A stretch of DNA of 64,000 bases from Paraburkholderia sp. CNPSo 3274 (GCF_024206475.1 NZ_JAMBPR010000001.1:222580-286579), one strand, 5' to 3'; positions 44,094-53,327 are shown, numbered from the stretch's first letter. The notes: generated by a model not told the origin, from the sequence alone. A program made the numbers and translations.

Positions 44094-45026
44094 TCACTCC
44101 TTGTCCCGCAACCGAAGCAGCCCCATCAGAACCTCGTCGCGATACGTTGCCAGCTCGTGCAACGAGCGCGACTGGACTTCCTCGTGTACACCCTTGATGA
44201 TGGTCGCCCGCACGTCCGGCGTGAGTTCCGGTGTGCCGAGCACATGCCACCAGGCTGTCAATGGGCCGGTGAACTGTTCGAAGAAGTGTTCGATACCGCC
44301 CTGGCCGCCGCCGAGGTGATAGAGAAGACTAGGCCCCATGATCCCCCAACGCAAGCCCGGGCCCCACGAAACCGCCGCGTCGGCATCGCCAACGCTGACG
44401 ACACCCTCCGCAATTAAATACACCACTTCGCGGAAGAGCGCCGCCTGCAGCCGATTGGCGACGTGGCCCGGCACCTCCTTGTGCAAGCGGATGGTCCGCT
44501 TGCCGAGGCCGCGATAGAACGCGCTGAGGCGTTCAATGGTCTCTTCGGAGGTCTTCGCGCCACCGACGACCTCGACCAGCGGTATCAGGTGCGGCGGGTT
44601 GAACGGGTGGCCGATCACGCAGCGTTCGGGATGGTCCCGGCAGGCGGATTGAATCTCACTCATTGTCAGACCCGACGAACTCGACGCGATGATCGCCGCC
44701 GGCGCCAACGCTTCATCGAGCCGCCGGTAGAGGTCCTTCTTGAAGTCGATGCGCTCCGGTCCGTTCTCCTGAACCAGATCGCTCCCGGCTATGGCTTCGT
44801 CTAAGTTATCCGTGAATCGAAGCTTCGAAGGCGATGCGCCGGGCGCGAGCCCCATCTGCTCCAGCGCCGGCCAGGCGGCCGCGATGAAATCGTCGAGCTT
44901 TTGCTTTGCGTCGGGGGCGATGTCGGTCGCGACGACATCAAGACCTTTGGCGAGAAACAGCGCCGCCCAGCTCGCACCGATGACCCCGGTTCCGATGATC
45001 GTCACGCGTTCGATTGTCTTGGTCAT
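44094..45026 (-). CDS. 3-hydroxyacyl-CoA dehydrogenase family protein (paralogue)
   Basis: 310 residues from ATG 45026. Same architecture as the protein at 24727-25680, with VTIIGTGVIGASWAALFLAK, ENGPERIDFK, ASSSSGLTMSE, IGHPFNPPHLIPLVE (catalytic His) and GHVANRLQAALFREVVYLI. It is the last gene of an acyl-CoA cluster (enoyl-CoA hydratase, CoA transferase, acetoacetate-decarboxylase-like, acyl-CoA dehydrogenase, this enzyme) with an 18-bp gap to the dehydrogenase upstream. It would oxidise a 3-hydroxyacyl-CoA or related hydroxy acid with NAD. Confidence 0.9.
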   Translation of the reverse strand: MTKTIERVTIIGTGVIGASWAALFLAKGLDVVATDIAPDAKQKLDDFIAAAWPALEQMGLAPGASPSKLRFTDNLDEAIAGSDLVQENGPERIDFKKDLYRRLDEALAPAAIIASSSSGLTMSEIQSACRDHPERCVIGHPFNPPHLIPLVEVVGGAKTSEETIERLSAFYRGLGKRTIRLHKEVPGHVANRLQAALFREVVYLIAEGVVSVGDADAAVSWGPGLRWGIMGPSLLYHLGGGQGGIEHFFEQFTGPLTAWWHVLGTPELTPDVRATIIKGVHEEVQSRSLHELATYRDEVLMGLLRLRDKE

Positions 45027-45044
45027 GATAAGGACTCCGTGGCG

Positions 45045-46247
45045 TTAGACGAACGCGCTGAAGCCACTGACCGCCTTGCCGACGATCAGTGAATTCATCT
45101 CGCGCGTCCCTTCATAGGAATAGAGGGCTTCCGAGTCGGCCATGAAGCGTGCGACGTTGTAGTCGAGCACGATGCCGTTGCCGCCCAGTACTTCGCGGGC
45201 CCAGCCGACCGTCTCGCGCATGCGGACCGTGCAGAATGCCTTGGCGAGCGAGGCATGCTCGTCCTTGAGCTTGCCCTGGTCTTGCAGTTGCGCGAGGCGC
45301 ACGACCATGCACTGCGAGGCCGTGATATTGCCGAGCATCTTCGCGAGCAGATCCTGGATCATCTGGAAGGAGGCGATCGGCTTACCGAACTGTTCGCGCG
45401 TCTGCGCATACTTCAGCGCGTTTTCATACGCGCCCATGCTGCAGCCCACCGCTTCCCATGCCACGTACTGGCGGGTCAGGCGCAGCACGCGCGCCGTGTC
45501 GCGGAAGGTCGCATCGCCCTGCAGGCGGTTCTCTTCCGGCACACGGCAGTTCTCCATCGTGATGACGCCGTTCTGCACGACCCGCAGCGCGACCTTGCGC
45601 TCGATCTTCGCGACCGAAAATCCCGGCGTCGTCTTGTTTTCGACGATGAATCCCTTCACTTGATTGTCGTCGACGTCGCGCGCCCAGATGATGGACAAAT
45701 CACACCACGGCGCATTGCCGATCCAGCGCTTCTGGCCGTTGAGCACCCAGCTATTGCCTTCACGCTTCGCGGTCGTGAGGAGCCCGCCGCCGGTGCCCGA
45801 GCCGACGAGCGGTTCGGTCAGGCCGAAGCAGCCCACCTTCTCGAGGCGGGCCATTGGCGGCAGCCACTTCTGCTTCTGCTCGTCCGAGCCGCCGAGGTAA
45901 ATCGAGCCCATGGCGAGGCCGCCGTGCACACCGTTGAACGTTGCGATCGAGGCGTCCACGCGCGCAAGCTCCATCGCCACGAAGCCGTCGAGCAGAATGC
46001 TGCCGCCGGGGCAGCCATAGCCTTCGAAACCGATGCCGGCGATGTTCAGATCGCGAATGCCGGGAATCAGATCGAACGGGAATTTGTCGTCGGCCCAGTA
46101 CTGGTTGATCACGGGCGCCACGGTCCCTTCCATGAAACTTCGCACTTTCTTGAGGAGCGCCTGCTCGTCTTCGCTCAAGACCTGGTGGATCATGTAGAAG
46201 TCGCTGTCGGGCGCCGGCAGCGCGTGGGGAGGCTTTGTCTCTGGCAT
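45045..46247 (-). CDS. Acyl-CoA dehydrogenase (glutaryl-CoA-dehydrogenase-like)
   Basis: 400 residues from ATG 46247. FAD-dependent acyl-CoA dehydrogenase signatures: CFGLTEPLVGSGTGGG (flavin loop), WVLNGQKRWIGNAPWCDL, AWEAVGCSMGAYENALKYAQ and REQFGKPIASFQMIQ. The catalytic Glu lies in YSYEGTREMNSLIVG, the position used by glutaryl-CoA, isovaleryl-type and short-chain enzymes. It introduces a double bond in an acyl-CoA in the cytosol, delivering electrons to ETF. The neighbouring CoA transferase and hydratase would supply and then hydrate the product. Substrate not determined. Confidence 0.93.
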   Translation of the reverse strand: MPETKPPHALPAPDSDFYMIHQVLSEDEQALLKKVRSFMEGTVAPVINQYWADDKFPFDLIPGIRDLNIAGIGFEGYGCPGGSILLDGFVAMELARVDASIATFNGVHGGLAMGSIYLGGSDEQKQKWLPPMARLEKVGCFGLTEPLVGSGTGGGLLTTAKREGNSWVLNGQKRWIGNAPWCDLSIIWARDVDDNQVKGFIVENKTTPGFSVAKIERKVALRVVQNGVITMENCRVPEENRLQGDATFRDTARVLRLTRQYVAWEAVGCSMGAYENALKYAQTREQFGKPIASFQMIQDLLAKMLGNITASQCMVVRLAQLQDQGKLKDEHASLAKAFCTVRMRETVGWAREVLGGNGIVLDYNVARFMADSEALYSYEGTREMNSLIVGKAVSGFSAFV

Positions 46248-46268
46248 GGTGTGTCTCGCGCAGGTGAA

Positions 46269-47018
46269 TCAGGACTGTGTATGGGCAAGGTAGTCGTAGG
46301 CCACTTCGGCCTTGCCTAGCGACAGGTCGGTTAGCAGATGCACGGCCGACAGGACTTCGAGCACTGGCAGCTTGGCGACGGGCGCGAAGCAGTGCGGATG
46401 CAGTTCCAGCGACGCCGGGCCTGTCCATGCGCCCTTGACGGTCAGATCCTCGATGTAGTACCGGACGATTTCGCACACGCGTGCCGTACAGTCGACGTGC
46501 GGCAGGATCTTCAGCAGATAGCCCGGCGCCTCGAGGGTTTTCCTGACCGCGGCGAGATCGAGCGCCTGGTACTTGTAGGCCATCGTCGCTGTGGCGACGC
46601 GCACGCCGTTGTAGTCGAGCGTGCCAACGAGAGCGTCGTTGCGCACCTCCAGCTTCGGCTGCGCCAGCACCTTGGGAAAGCCCAGCAGTTCACGACCGGA
46701 GGCGATGCCGGCCTCGCTGTCGAGATACATCGCATGCGTGAAGCCACCGGCGATGCCGTTGAGCGTAACGGGAATCACCTGGCCGGATTCGGTGTAGGAG
46801 CCGAGCCCGCTCGAATCGGGCATGTTGATGAACTCGTACTTGACGATCGGCTCGACCGGCCTGAGCGGAGCCGGGACCACTCGGGCAAGCGCTTCCGGAT
46901 CGGTGCGATACGTGATGATCACGAACTCGCGATCGACGAACCGGTACGGCAACTTGGGATAGGCGGGGCTCGTCAGTGGCATCGCGTAAGCCGATGCGCG
47001 CACTTCATCTTCAGTCAT
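46269..47018 (-). CDS. Acetoacetate decarboxylase family protein
   Basis: 249 residues from ATG 47018 with TGGAGCG upstream. Family features: [16 protein letters not shown] near the N-terminus, a central SGQVIPV segment, and [17 protein letters not shown], where the Lys aligns with the Schiff-base lysine of acetoacetate decarboxylase. C-terminal [18 protein letters not shown] is also characteristic. True acetoacetate decarboxylases form acetone; many relatives have other activities. In a cluster with a CoA transferase and hydroxyacyl-CoA dehydrogenase, decarboxylation of a beta-keto acid end product is plausible. Confidence 0.88.
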   Translation of the reverse strand: MTEDEVRASAYAMPLTSPAYPKLPYRFVDREFVIITYRTDPEALARVVPAPLRPVEPIVKYEFINMPDSSGLGSYTESGQVIPVTLNGIAGGFTHAMYLDSEAGIASGRELLGFPKVLAQPKLEVRNDALVGTLDYNGVRVATATMAYKYQALDLAAVRKTLEAPGYLLKILPHVDCTARVCEIVRYYIEDLTVKGAWTGPASLELHPHCFAPVAKLPVLEVLSAVHLLTDLSLGKAEVAYDYLAHTQS

Positions 47019-47066
47019 GGAACGCTCCATAGTTGCCGTGCGGGGTGAAAGGCGCAATGGCCTCGC

Positions 47067-48296
47067 TCACGACGCGCCCCTGAATCGTGCGACCGCGCCG
47101 GCGTCGTTCAGGCGTGCGACCTCGGCTTCGTCGAACCCCAGTTCCTGCAGGATTTGCGCACCGTGTTCGCCGAGTTGCGGGGCTGCCGCGGGCTTCACTT
47201 TCGGCGAGCCGAGCACCTGAAACGGGCTGCTGACGGTGCGGGCTTCCTTCCCGCCGGGCTGTGCGAGCGGCACAACGATTCCGTTGGCCGGCAATTGCGG
47301 GTCGTCGATGATTTCCCTCGCGACCTGAACGACACCGAAGATCACGCGGCCGGCGTCGAGCACCTGCTTCCAGTACGCGAGTGGCTGGCTCGCAAACATC
47401 GGGTCGAGAATCTCGACCAGTTGTGCAGCGTTCGCGATGCGGTTTTCATCGACGAAGCGCGGATCCTCCAGCAGTTCGGGCTTGCCGATCGCCTTGCAGA
47501 AGCCTGGCCAGTCCTTGCGTTGCGCCGCAACGAGCAGAATCCAGCGCTTGTCGGAGGTCTGGTAAGGATTCAGCAGCGCATTGGGTGGCGCCTTGCGATC
47601 GTGCTGTGCGAAGAAATGGCCGCCGTTCAGGCCGCCTTCGATCCACGCGCCCGCGGCCCAGATACCGTTGGCGATCAGTGAAGTCGACACATGGCTGCCC
47701 TTGCCGGTCGTGGCGCGCACGTAGAGCGCGGTCACGATCGCCGCGTAGAGCGTCGTGGCCGTCGCGTGGTCGCCAATGCCCGGGATCGGCAGCGTCGGCG
47801 GACTGCCCGCGTCATGCGTGACTTCCATCAGGCCGGAGCGCGCCCAGTATGCGGTGACATCGAATCCTGGCGTGTCGGCCTCCGGGCCTTCCGAGCCGTA
47901 CCCTGTGACGTCGGCGTAGATGAGCCTGTCGTTGAGCGGCGCGAAGTCCTCGTAGGTGCAACCGAGCGATGCTTTTACACGTGGCGGAAAGTTCACGACG
48001 ACCACGTCGGCCCAGCGCACGAGGCGATGCAGGACTTCTTTTGCGTCGGGCTTCTTCAGATCGACCGCAATGCCGCGCTTGTTACGGTTCGTCAGTTGCC
48101 ACGCATAGTTGACGTCACTCGTCGGGTTCGGTGGCATCGCCGAAAAGTAGCGGTAGACGTCTCCGGTGCCCGGCGGCTCGACCTTGATCACGTCGGCGCC
48201 GAAGTCGGCAAGGATCGTCGTCGCGGCAGGGCCCGCAATGTAGCTCGCAAGGTCGAGCACCTTCAGACCAGAGAAGATGTGATTGCCGACGTTCAT
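47067..48296 (-). CDS. CaiB/BaiF-family (class III) CoA transferase
   Basis: 409 residues from ATG 48296, with ATGGAGGTGAC upstream; the long frame to 48815 is antisense. Family III signature: SGLKVLDLASYIAGPAATTILADFGADVIKVEPP split as seen near residues 9-42, catalytic Asp in IAVDLKKPDAKEVLHRL region and TGYGSEGPEADTPGFD. These enzymes transfer CoA from an acyl-CoA to a carboxylic acid. It sits second in the acyl-CoA cluster, 90 bp after the enoyl-CoA hydratase gene and 48 bp before the acetoacetate-decarboxylase-like gene. It probably activates the entry acid of the pathway. Confidence 0.92.
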   Translation of the reverse strand: MNVGNHIFSGLKVLDLASYIAGPAATTILADFGADVIKVEPPGTGDVYRYFSAMPPNPTSDVNYAWQLTNRNKRGIAVDLKKPDAKEVLHRLVRWADVVVVNFPPRVKASLGCTYEDFAPLNDRLIYADVTGYGSEGPEADTPGFDVTAYWARSGLMEVTHDAGSPPTLPIPGIGDHATATTLYAAIVTALYVRATTGKGSHVSTSLIANGIWAAGAWIEGGLNGGHFFAQHDRKAPPNALLNPYQTSDKRWILLVAAQRKDWPGFCKAIGKPELLEDPRFVDENRIANAAQLVEILDPMFASQPLAYWKQVLDAGRVIFGVVQVAREIIDDPQLPANGIVVPLAQPGGKEARTVSSPFQVLGSPKVKPAAAPQLGEHGAQILQELGFDEAEVARLNDAGAVARFRGAS

Positions 48297-48385
48297 CGAG
48301 TCACCTCCATGATTTTGATCTGCCCTCTCCCGTAGCTTGTGCGCCCGGCACAGACGGTCGCGAAGGGGGTAGCGGGAGCGGCGAT

Positions 48386-49189
48386 TTATCGACCTGTGAA
48401 CTTTGGAGGCCGTTTTTCCAGAAAAGCCTTTGTGCCTTCCGTCTTGTCGTCGGTGGAGGCACAAACCCCAAACAAGGCCGCTTCGAGCGCGAGCCCCTCT
48501 GAGAGCGAGCCATCGAGACCGCGATTGACAGCCGCGATCGCATGGCGCACCGAAAGTGGCGCGTTGGCGCTGATCTTCGCGAGGATCTCGTGCGCGCGGT
48601 CGATCAATTTCGAAGACTCGACGATTTCGCTCACGAGCCCGACGCGCAGCGCTTCTTCCGCTGGAATCATTTCGCCAGTCAGGATGAGTTGCAGGGCAAC
48701 GCTCTTGCCGACCACGCGCGGAAGGCGCTGCGTTCCGCCGAAACCGGGAATGAGACCGAGTTTGATCTCGGGCTGCCCGAATCTCGCGGTTGGGGTTGCG
48801 AGCCGGATCGTGCATGCCAACGCGGTTTCACATCCGCCGCCGAGCGCGAGACCATTGACTGCTGCGATGACTGGCTTGCCCAGGTTTTCGACGAGATCGA
48901 GCAATGCCTGTCCCGCGCGCGCCGCGTGCACCGCCTCGACAGGCGTTGCGGCGGCCAGTTCGCTGATGTCTGCGCCCGCGATAAATGCACGGTCGCCTGC
49001 ACCGGTTACGATGACGCCGCAAATACGCGCATGGTCCCGCGCGCATTCGAATGCCGCTCGCAATTCACGGATGGCCTTCTGGTTCAGCGCATTGAGCACC
49101 TTGGGTCGATTCAGCGTGATCAACGCGACCGCGTCTCGCTGTTCATAGGCAATCGTCTCGAACGGTTGCTGGTCAAGTGTCTGTTCCAT
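48386..49189 (-). CDS. Enoyl-CoA hydratase/isomerase family protein
   Basis: 267 residues from ATG 49189. Crotonase signatures: ITLNRPKVLNALN, GDRAFIAGADISELAA (oxyanion hole and CoA pocket), VIAAVNGLALGGGCETALAC, and GQPEIKLGLIPGFGGTQRLPR, with both catalytic Glu positions (E in GCE and the PEIKLG Glu) present. It hydrates trans-2-enoyl-CoA to 3-hydroxyacyl-CoA. First gene of the acyl-CoA operon, with the ~325-bp region upstream serving as promoter shared with the divergent receiver gene. Confidence 0.93.
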   Translation of the reverse strand: MEQTLDQQPFETIAYEQRDAVALITLNRPKVLNALNQKAIRELRAAFECARDHARICGVIVTGAGDRAFIAGADISELAAATPVEAVHAARAGQALLDLVENLGKPVIAAVNGLALGGGCETALACTIRLATPTARFGQPEIKLGLIPGFGGTQRLPRVVGKSVALQLILTGEMIPAEEALRVGLVSEIVESSKLIDRAHEILAKISANAPLSVRHAIAAVNRGLDGSLSEGLALEAALFGVCASTDDKTEGTKAFLEKRPPKFTGR

Positions 49190-49515
49190 GAGTCTGTGGA
49201 TTCCGCACGAACTGTTCAACTCATGGACGATTTCACCACCACCGGGATCGCCGGTCACTCACTATCTACGCACTAATCCGCGCGATTTTCCCCTACCGTG
49301 ATCCCCTCGGCGGTGGGAGAATCGCTCGCACTGCAATTCGCAGGGCAAAGTCGCGATGGTACGCACCCGCACTGCCCATACGATGAGCCAGGCGGGTCAT
49401 ACTTTGGTGTAAGTCGATCACCCCAACGAACAATTTTCATTGCGTCGCTCGCAGCCTCGTACCGATGCACGATTGCGTAGCGTTCACCGAGCAAAGCTAA
49501 TTGAAGGTCCGCTGC
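49190..49515. other. Divergent promoter region of acyl-CoA cluster and receiver gene
   Basis: 326 bases with starts at both ends. No ORF with a ribosome site, and no clear operator, was recognised. Confidence 0.45.
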
Positions 49516-49887
49516 ATGCGTGCGCCTCAGGTCGTTTCCATCGTCGATGACAATGAGCCTTTCCGCTCAGCGACTGCGCGCCTCGTGCACGCGTTCGGGT
49601 GGATCGTGCGGGCATTCGATTCCGCTGAGGGATTCCTGGATTCAGAGGACGTTCACAACACGGCATTCCTCATTTCGGACATCAAAATGCCGGGTATGTC
49701 CGGGCTGGCGATGTACCGCCGTCTTCTGGAGCGGGGACTCGCGCCTCCCACCGTATTCGTCACCGCGGGTGCAACTGCCTCCCTGCGTGCCGAAGTTCTG
49801 GCAACCGGCGCGTTTGCCTTGCTCGAAAAGCCAATGGACCCCGACGAACTCGAGCGCTGGTTGAATCATGCCTTACGGCAGCCTTAG
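49516..49887 (+). CDS. Receiver-only response regulator (paralogue of the one at 12848)
   Basis: 123 residues from ATG 49516 (an in-frame TTG at 49501 is less likely). Receiver residues: VDDNEPFR, Asp in LISDIKMPGMSG, Thr-Ala in FVTAGATA and Lys in LEKPMDPDELERW. No output domain. It shares FGW/LGW, SAE.FL and LLEKP blocks and the RQP end with the protein at 12848-13237, so the two are recent paralogues. It lies 134 bp before an AraC-type gene on the same strand; whether they are cotranscribed is unclear. Confidence 0.88.
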   Translation: MRAPQVVSIVDDNEPFRSATARLVHAFGWIVRAFDSAEGFLDSEDVHNTAFLISDIKMPGMSGLAMYRRLLERGLAPPTVFVTAGATASLRAEVLATGAFALLEKPMDPDELERWLNHALRQP

Positions 49888-50021
49888 CCCGTCGTTGCGG
49901 TCCTTCATTAAGGATTTCGCTACAACGCCGCCGCCGTCTACGCAACCTCGTCCGGGCCAGCACCTATACTTTCTGCAGCGGCGTGGCAGCCCTTGCTCCA
50001 CCCAACCCAGGGGATTCGCTC

Positions 50022-51044
50022 ATGAACGGCAGTGGAATTGCGGAGGTCGCGCGGTGGTCCACCCGTGACCTGCCGGCCACCCAGCGCCTCGATGTCTGGG
50101 CGGATGTGCTTACCTCAGCCATGATTCCCCTTTATGTCCGGGCCAGCAAACCGCGCGAGTTCGAATCGAGCATGAGTGTGGTGGCCTGCGGACCGCTTAC
50201 CGTAGTGCGGCAGTCGGGCACCCCGCACGCCTGCGGCCGGGGGCGCAGCGAACTGGCGCGCAGCGGCCAGCGCCAGTATCACCTGATGATGAGCCTGAAT
50301 AACACCTATCACGTTTCACATCGCAATGATCTGTGCCTCGCGCCCGGCGACCTCGTACTCGTCGATTCGGACCTCATTTGCGGCATCGATCTGGTGCGCT
50401 GGTACGAATTTCTCAACATCGGCATTCCAGTCGAGTGGCTCAAGCGCTGGGTTCCCGACGCTGGCGCTCTTGTTGGCCGGCGCATTCCGGGCAATTCCAA
50501 CTGGGGTGCCGCCCTTGCCGCCTACCTGGTCCAGCTGTTGCCCGATGCGGTTACGAACGCGCCCATCCCGCGCAGCGTACTCGCCGACCAGGTGGGCGCC
50601 CTGCTGGCGCTCATCGCCCATGAGATGAGCGGCCAGGAGCCGCGCAACAGGCCTGCCGACCGATCGTTGCGGGATCGCGTGAGCGACTGTCTCGCCCAGC
50701 GCTGCCATGAGCATGGCCTGACCGCCGAAGCTGTCGCGGACTCGCTCGGCATCTCGGTACGCACGCTACATCGAGCGCTGGTCGGGTGCCAGCAAACCTT
50801 CGCCGATCAGTTACTCGACGCGAGACTGAATTGCGCGCTACGGATGCTCGAATCGAAGATATTCTCGCGGATGACGGTGGGAGAAATTGGCCGCCGCGCG
50901 GGCTTCGCGGATGCGTCGCACTTTACCCGTGTGGTGCGCAGAAGACTGGGCGTCACGCCGTTGCAATTGCGTACGCGCAGCGGCACCGAGACGGGCGACA
51001 CGGCCGCCCGAAGTGCCGCTGAAGGCGATGGACATCAAAGCTGA
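50022..51044 (+). CDS. AraC-family transcriptional regulator
   Basis: 340 residues from ATG 50022. The N-terminal ~200 residues are an AraC_binding_2 (PobC-like) domain with YHLMMSLNNTYHVSH and CLAPGDLVLVDSDLICGIDL. The C-terminal pair of helix-turn-helix motifs is clear: LTAEAVADSLGISVRTLHRA and VGEIGRRAGFADASHFTRVV followed by RRRLGVTPLQLR. It binds DNA as an activator for a catabolic or stress gene; effector unknown. A tail rich in Ser, Ala and Gly ends the protein. It is convergent with the FixJ-type gene ending at 51096. Confidence 0.92.
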   Translation: MNGSGIAEVARWSTRDLPATQRLDVWADVLTSAMIPLYVRASKPREFESSMSVVACGPLTVVRQSGTPHACGRGRSELARSGQRQYHLMMSLNNTYHVSHRNDLCLAPGDLVLVDSDLICGIDLVRWYEFLNIGIPVEWLKRWVPDAGALVGRRIPGNSNWGAALAAYLVQLLPDAVTNAPIPRSVLADQVGALLALIAHEMSGQEPRNRPADRSLRDRVSDCLAQRCHEHGLTAEAVADSLGISVRTLHRALVGCQQTFADQLLDARLNCALRMLESKIFSRMTVGEIGRRAGFADASHFTRVVRRRLGVTPLQLRTRSGTETGDTAARSAAEGDGHQS

Positions 51045-51095
51045 TGCCAACCACGCAAGCCGATCGCTACATAGTTCCGATCGACTTGTCCGCCG

Positions 51096-51812
51096 TTACT
51101 CACCGTAATCGTTCGCCTGCGTGTCCCGAGCCGCCCATGCCGGCTTACCTTTCGGCGTCTCTATCCCGAGGGATTCAGTCATCCTGACGAGATCCGCGAC
51201 CGAGCGCGCGGCCATTTTTCTCATGACCTGAGCACGATGAATCTTGACGGTGATTTCGCTGAGGTTCAACTCGCGGGCGATTTCCTTGTTCATCAGGCCG
51301 TCCACGACGAACAGCATCACCTGCTGCTCCCGAGGTCTCAACGAAACGTAGCAGGCGCGTAGCGCGGCGAGCGCCCGCTGAGCCGCGAGCCGTTCGCTAT
51401 CGCACGTCAGCGCATCGGTGACCGCATCCAGCATGTCCTGTTCGCGGAAAGGCTTAGGGAGGAAGTCCACCGCACCGGCTTTCATCGCCTTCACCGACAT
51501 GGCGACGTCACCGTACCCGGTCATGAAAATGATGGGCATCCGGATGCCGCTCTTCACGAGCTCTTCCTGGAATGCCAGCCCGGTCTCACCATGCAATCTG
51601 ACGTCCAGAATCAGGCAACTCGGTACGTCATCCTTATGGCATGCGGAAAATTCGCGGCAGGACGGGAACGCCAGAGCGCGCAGCCCGATGGACTGCAGCA
51701 GGTCAACGAGCGCGATCCGCATCGCGTCGTCGTCGTCGATCACGTATACTATTGATTCTGGACCGTCGGCAGGGTCCACGTTCGTTGCAGCCGAACCCGG
51801 CTCAACACGCAT
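51096..51812 (-). CDS. FixJ-family response regulator (receiver plus LuxR-type HTH)
   Basis: 238 residues from ATG 51812 with GGAGGGGGAG upstream; a longer frame to 51857 is not preferred. Receiver: IDDDDAMR, Asp in LILDVRLHGETG, FMTGYGDVAMSVKAMKAGA and Lys in LPKPFREQ. HTH: LRPREQQVMLFVVDGLMNKE and SEITVKIHRAQVMRKMAA. A 25-residue polar tail follows. Third FixJ paralogue of the window; it has no adjacent kinase, so it may be served by one of the giant sensors or the hybrid kinase. Confidence 0.93.
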   Translation of the reverse strand: MRVEPGSAATNVDPADGPESIVYVIDDDDAMRIALVDLLQSIGLRALAFPSCREFSACHKDDVPSCLILDVRLHGETGLAFQEELVKSGIRMPIIFMTGYGDVAMSVKAMKAGAVDFLPKPFREQDMLDAVTDALTCDSERLAAQRALAALRACYVSLRPREQQVMLFVVDGLMNKEIARELNLSEITVKIHRAQVMRKMAARSVADLVRMTESLGIETPKGKPAWAARDTQANDYGE

Positions 51813-52344
51813 CTCCCCCTCCCACTGCGGCAGCAACCGTGATCCAGCCAAACGCACATCCGATGCGGGCTCTGGCCAGTCACGACGTTTGCCTGCCGAA
51901 CTTGAGCTTCACTCGTCTCCCGCTTTCGAACCGCTACGCCCGGCGTCTCCACTCACGGGCGGAACGATTGCACGTTACCGGCGCAGTCGCGCCTCGTATC
52001 GACCCATGCATCGGTCCCGTACCGTGAGGATATCCCCGCCGCCCCGGCCCGGATGGTCTGAGTGCGCCATTCATGGCCGAAAATCCGGTCTGCGTGCGCC
52101 ACGGCAAAGGCGCCCCTTTTCGTCTGGCGGGAAATCGCTGCGCAGCAGCGAACTTTCATGCCGTATGGCTATACAAACGTATGATCGACCTGGCCTATCA
52201 CGTGATCTCCACATCCGATCCCACATTTGTAACTGGAACGCCGCTAAGTTACCTTTTATCCGGTACTAATCGACATGGATGGTTCGAACCTTCGACAGGG
52301 TTCCCGTCGAGGTTTGGACTGAAATCCGGAGTGGAGAGACTGCT
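51813..52344. other. Divergent intergenic region between FixJ-type and LysR-type genes
   Basis: About 530 bases. Several short frames but none with a ribosome site. The last 200 bases are richer in A+T and probably carry the LysR promoter. Nothing else recognised. Confidence 0.45.
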
Positions 52345-53289
52345 ATGGATTTGTTGAAGAGCATGCGAATTTTTGAGCGCGTGGCCGATGGCGGAAGCTA
52401 TACGTCGGCGGCTCGGGAATTGAATATGAGTACGGGTTCAGTCTCACGGCTCATTTTTGACCTCGAGCAGCATCTGGCCACACGGCTCCTGCATCGCACG
52501 ACGCGGCGGATCTCCTTGACGCCCGCCGGCAAACGCTATCTCGCGCGTTGCCACTCGATTCTCGAAGCCCTGGGCGAGGCAGAAGCCGAAGCCAAATCGA
52601 TTCACCTCAGTCCCACAGGCTGTCTCAGGGTGCAGGCGTCCCAATCACTTGCACAACACTATCTGGTGCCTGCGGTGAGAACCTATCGGGAACGGCATCC
52701 GTCCGTGCAGGTTGGACTGACGCTATCCGACTCTCCTGTCAACCTGCTGGCCGGTGAATTCGACATGGCCGTCGTGGCGACCGAGGTGCTACGCGATTCT
52801 TCGCTCATCGGTACGCGCCTTGGCAGGTCTTACAGCGTAATGTGCGCGTCTCCGCGCTATCTCGACGAGCACCCGATAATCAACCGGCTCGCCGATCTTT
52901 CGAACCATAGTCTCGTTTGTCTCGCACCCACGTGGTCGGACAGCGTCGAATTGACGTCGCAAGGGTCGTCCGGCTGCGAAACGGTCTCCGTCAAACCCGG
53001 GCTGTGCATCAGTTCGCAATCGTCGCTTGCCGATGCCCTCGAACTCGGGATGGGAGTTGGCTTGCTACCCCTGCATGCAGCCGTCGATGCGTTCCGCGAT
53101 GGACGCCTCGTGCACATACTGCCCTCCTGCCAGTTCGAACGCGTCGACATCTACGCGCTGTTCGCGTCGAAGATGTTTCTCGACGCCAAGGTGAGAACGT
53201 GGGTTGAGCATCTGAAAAGCAGCTTTGCCGAATCCAGCAAGAACGATCAACTGGTGCTCTACAGCGCGAGTGACCTGCAGGTGGCGTGA
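52345..53289 (+). CDS. LysR-family transcriptional regulator
   Basis: 314 residues from ATG 52345, with GTGGAGAG upstream. The winged HTH is at the N-terminus: MRIFERVADGGSYTSAAREL and STGSVSRLIFDLEQHLATRL, followed by RRISLTPAGKRYL. The C-terminal substrate-binding fold follows (VPAVRTYRERHPSVQVGLTL, GEFDMAVVATEV). The closest type is the CrgA/DmlR-like subgroup. Effector and target are unknown; LysR genes usually control a divergent neighbour, here the FixJ-type gene. It ends 39 bp before a broken TetR gene. Confidence 0.93.
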   Translation: MDLLKSMRIFERVADGGSYTSAARELNMSTGSVSRLIFDLEQHLATRLLHRTTRRISLTPAGKRYLARCHSILEALGEAEAEAKSIHLSPTGCLRVQASQSLAQHYLVPAVRTYRERHPSVQVGLTLSDSPVNLLAGEFDMAVVATEVLRDSSLIGTRLGRSYSVMCASPRYLDEHPIINRLADLSNHSLVCLAPTWSDSVELTSQGSSGCETVSVKPGLCISSQSSLADALELGMGVGLLPLHAAVDAFRDGRLVHILPSCQFERVDIYALFASKMFLDAKVRTWVEHLKSSFAESSKNDQLVLYSASDLQVA

Positions 53290-53327
53290 GCCTGCAGCAG
53301 GCAGTGGGTCCGGCACGGTGTTCGCCC

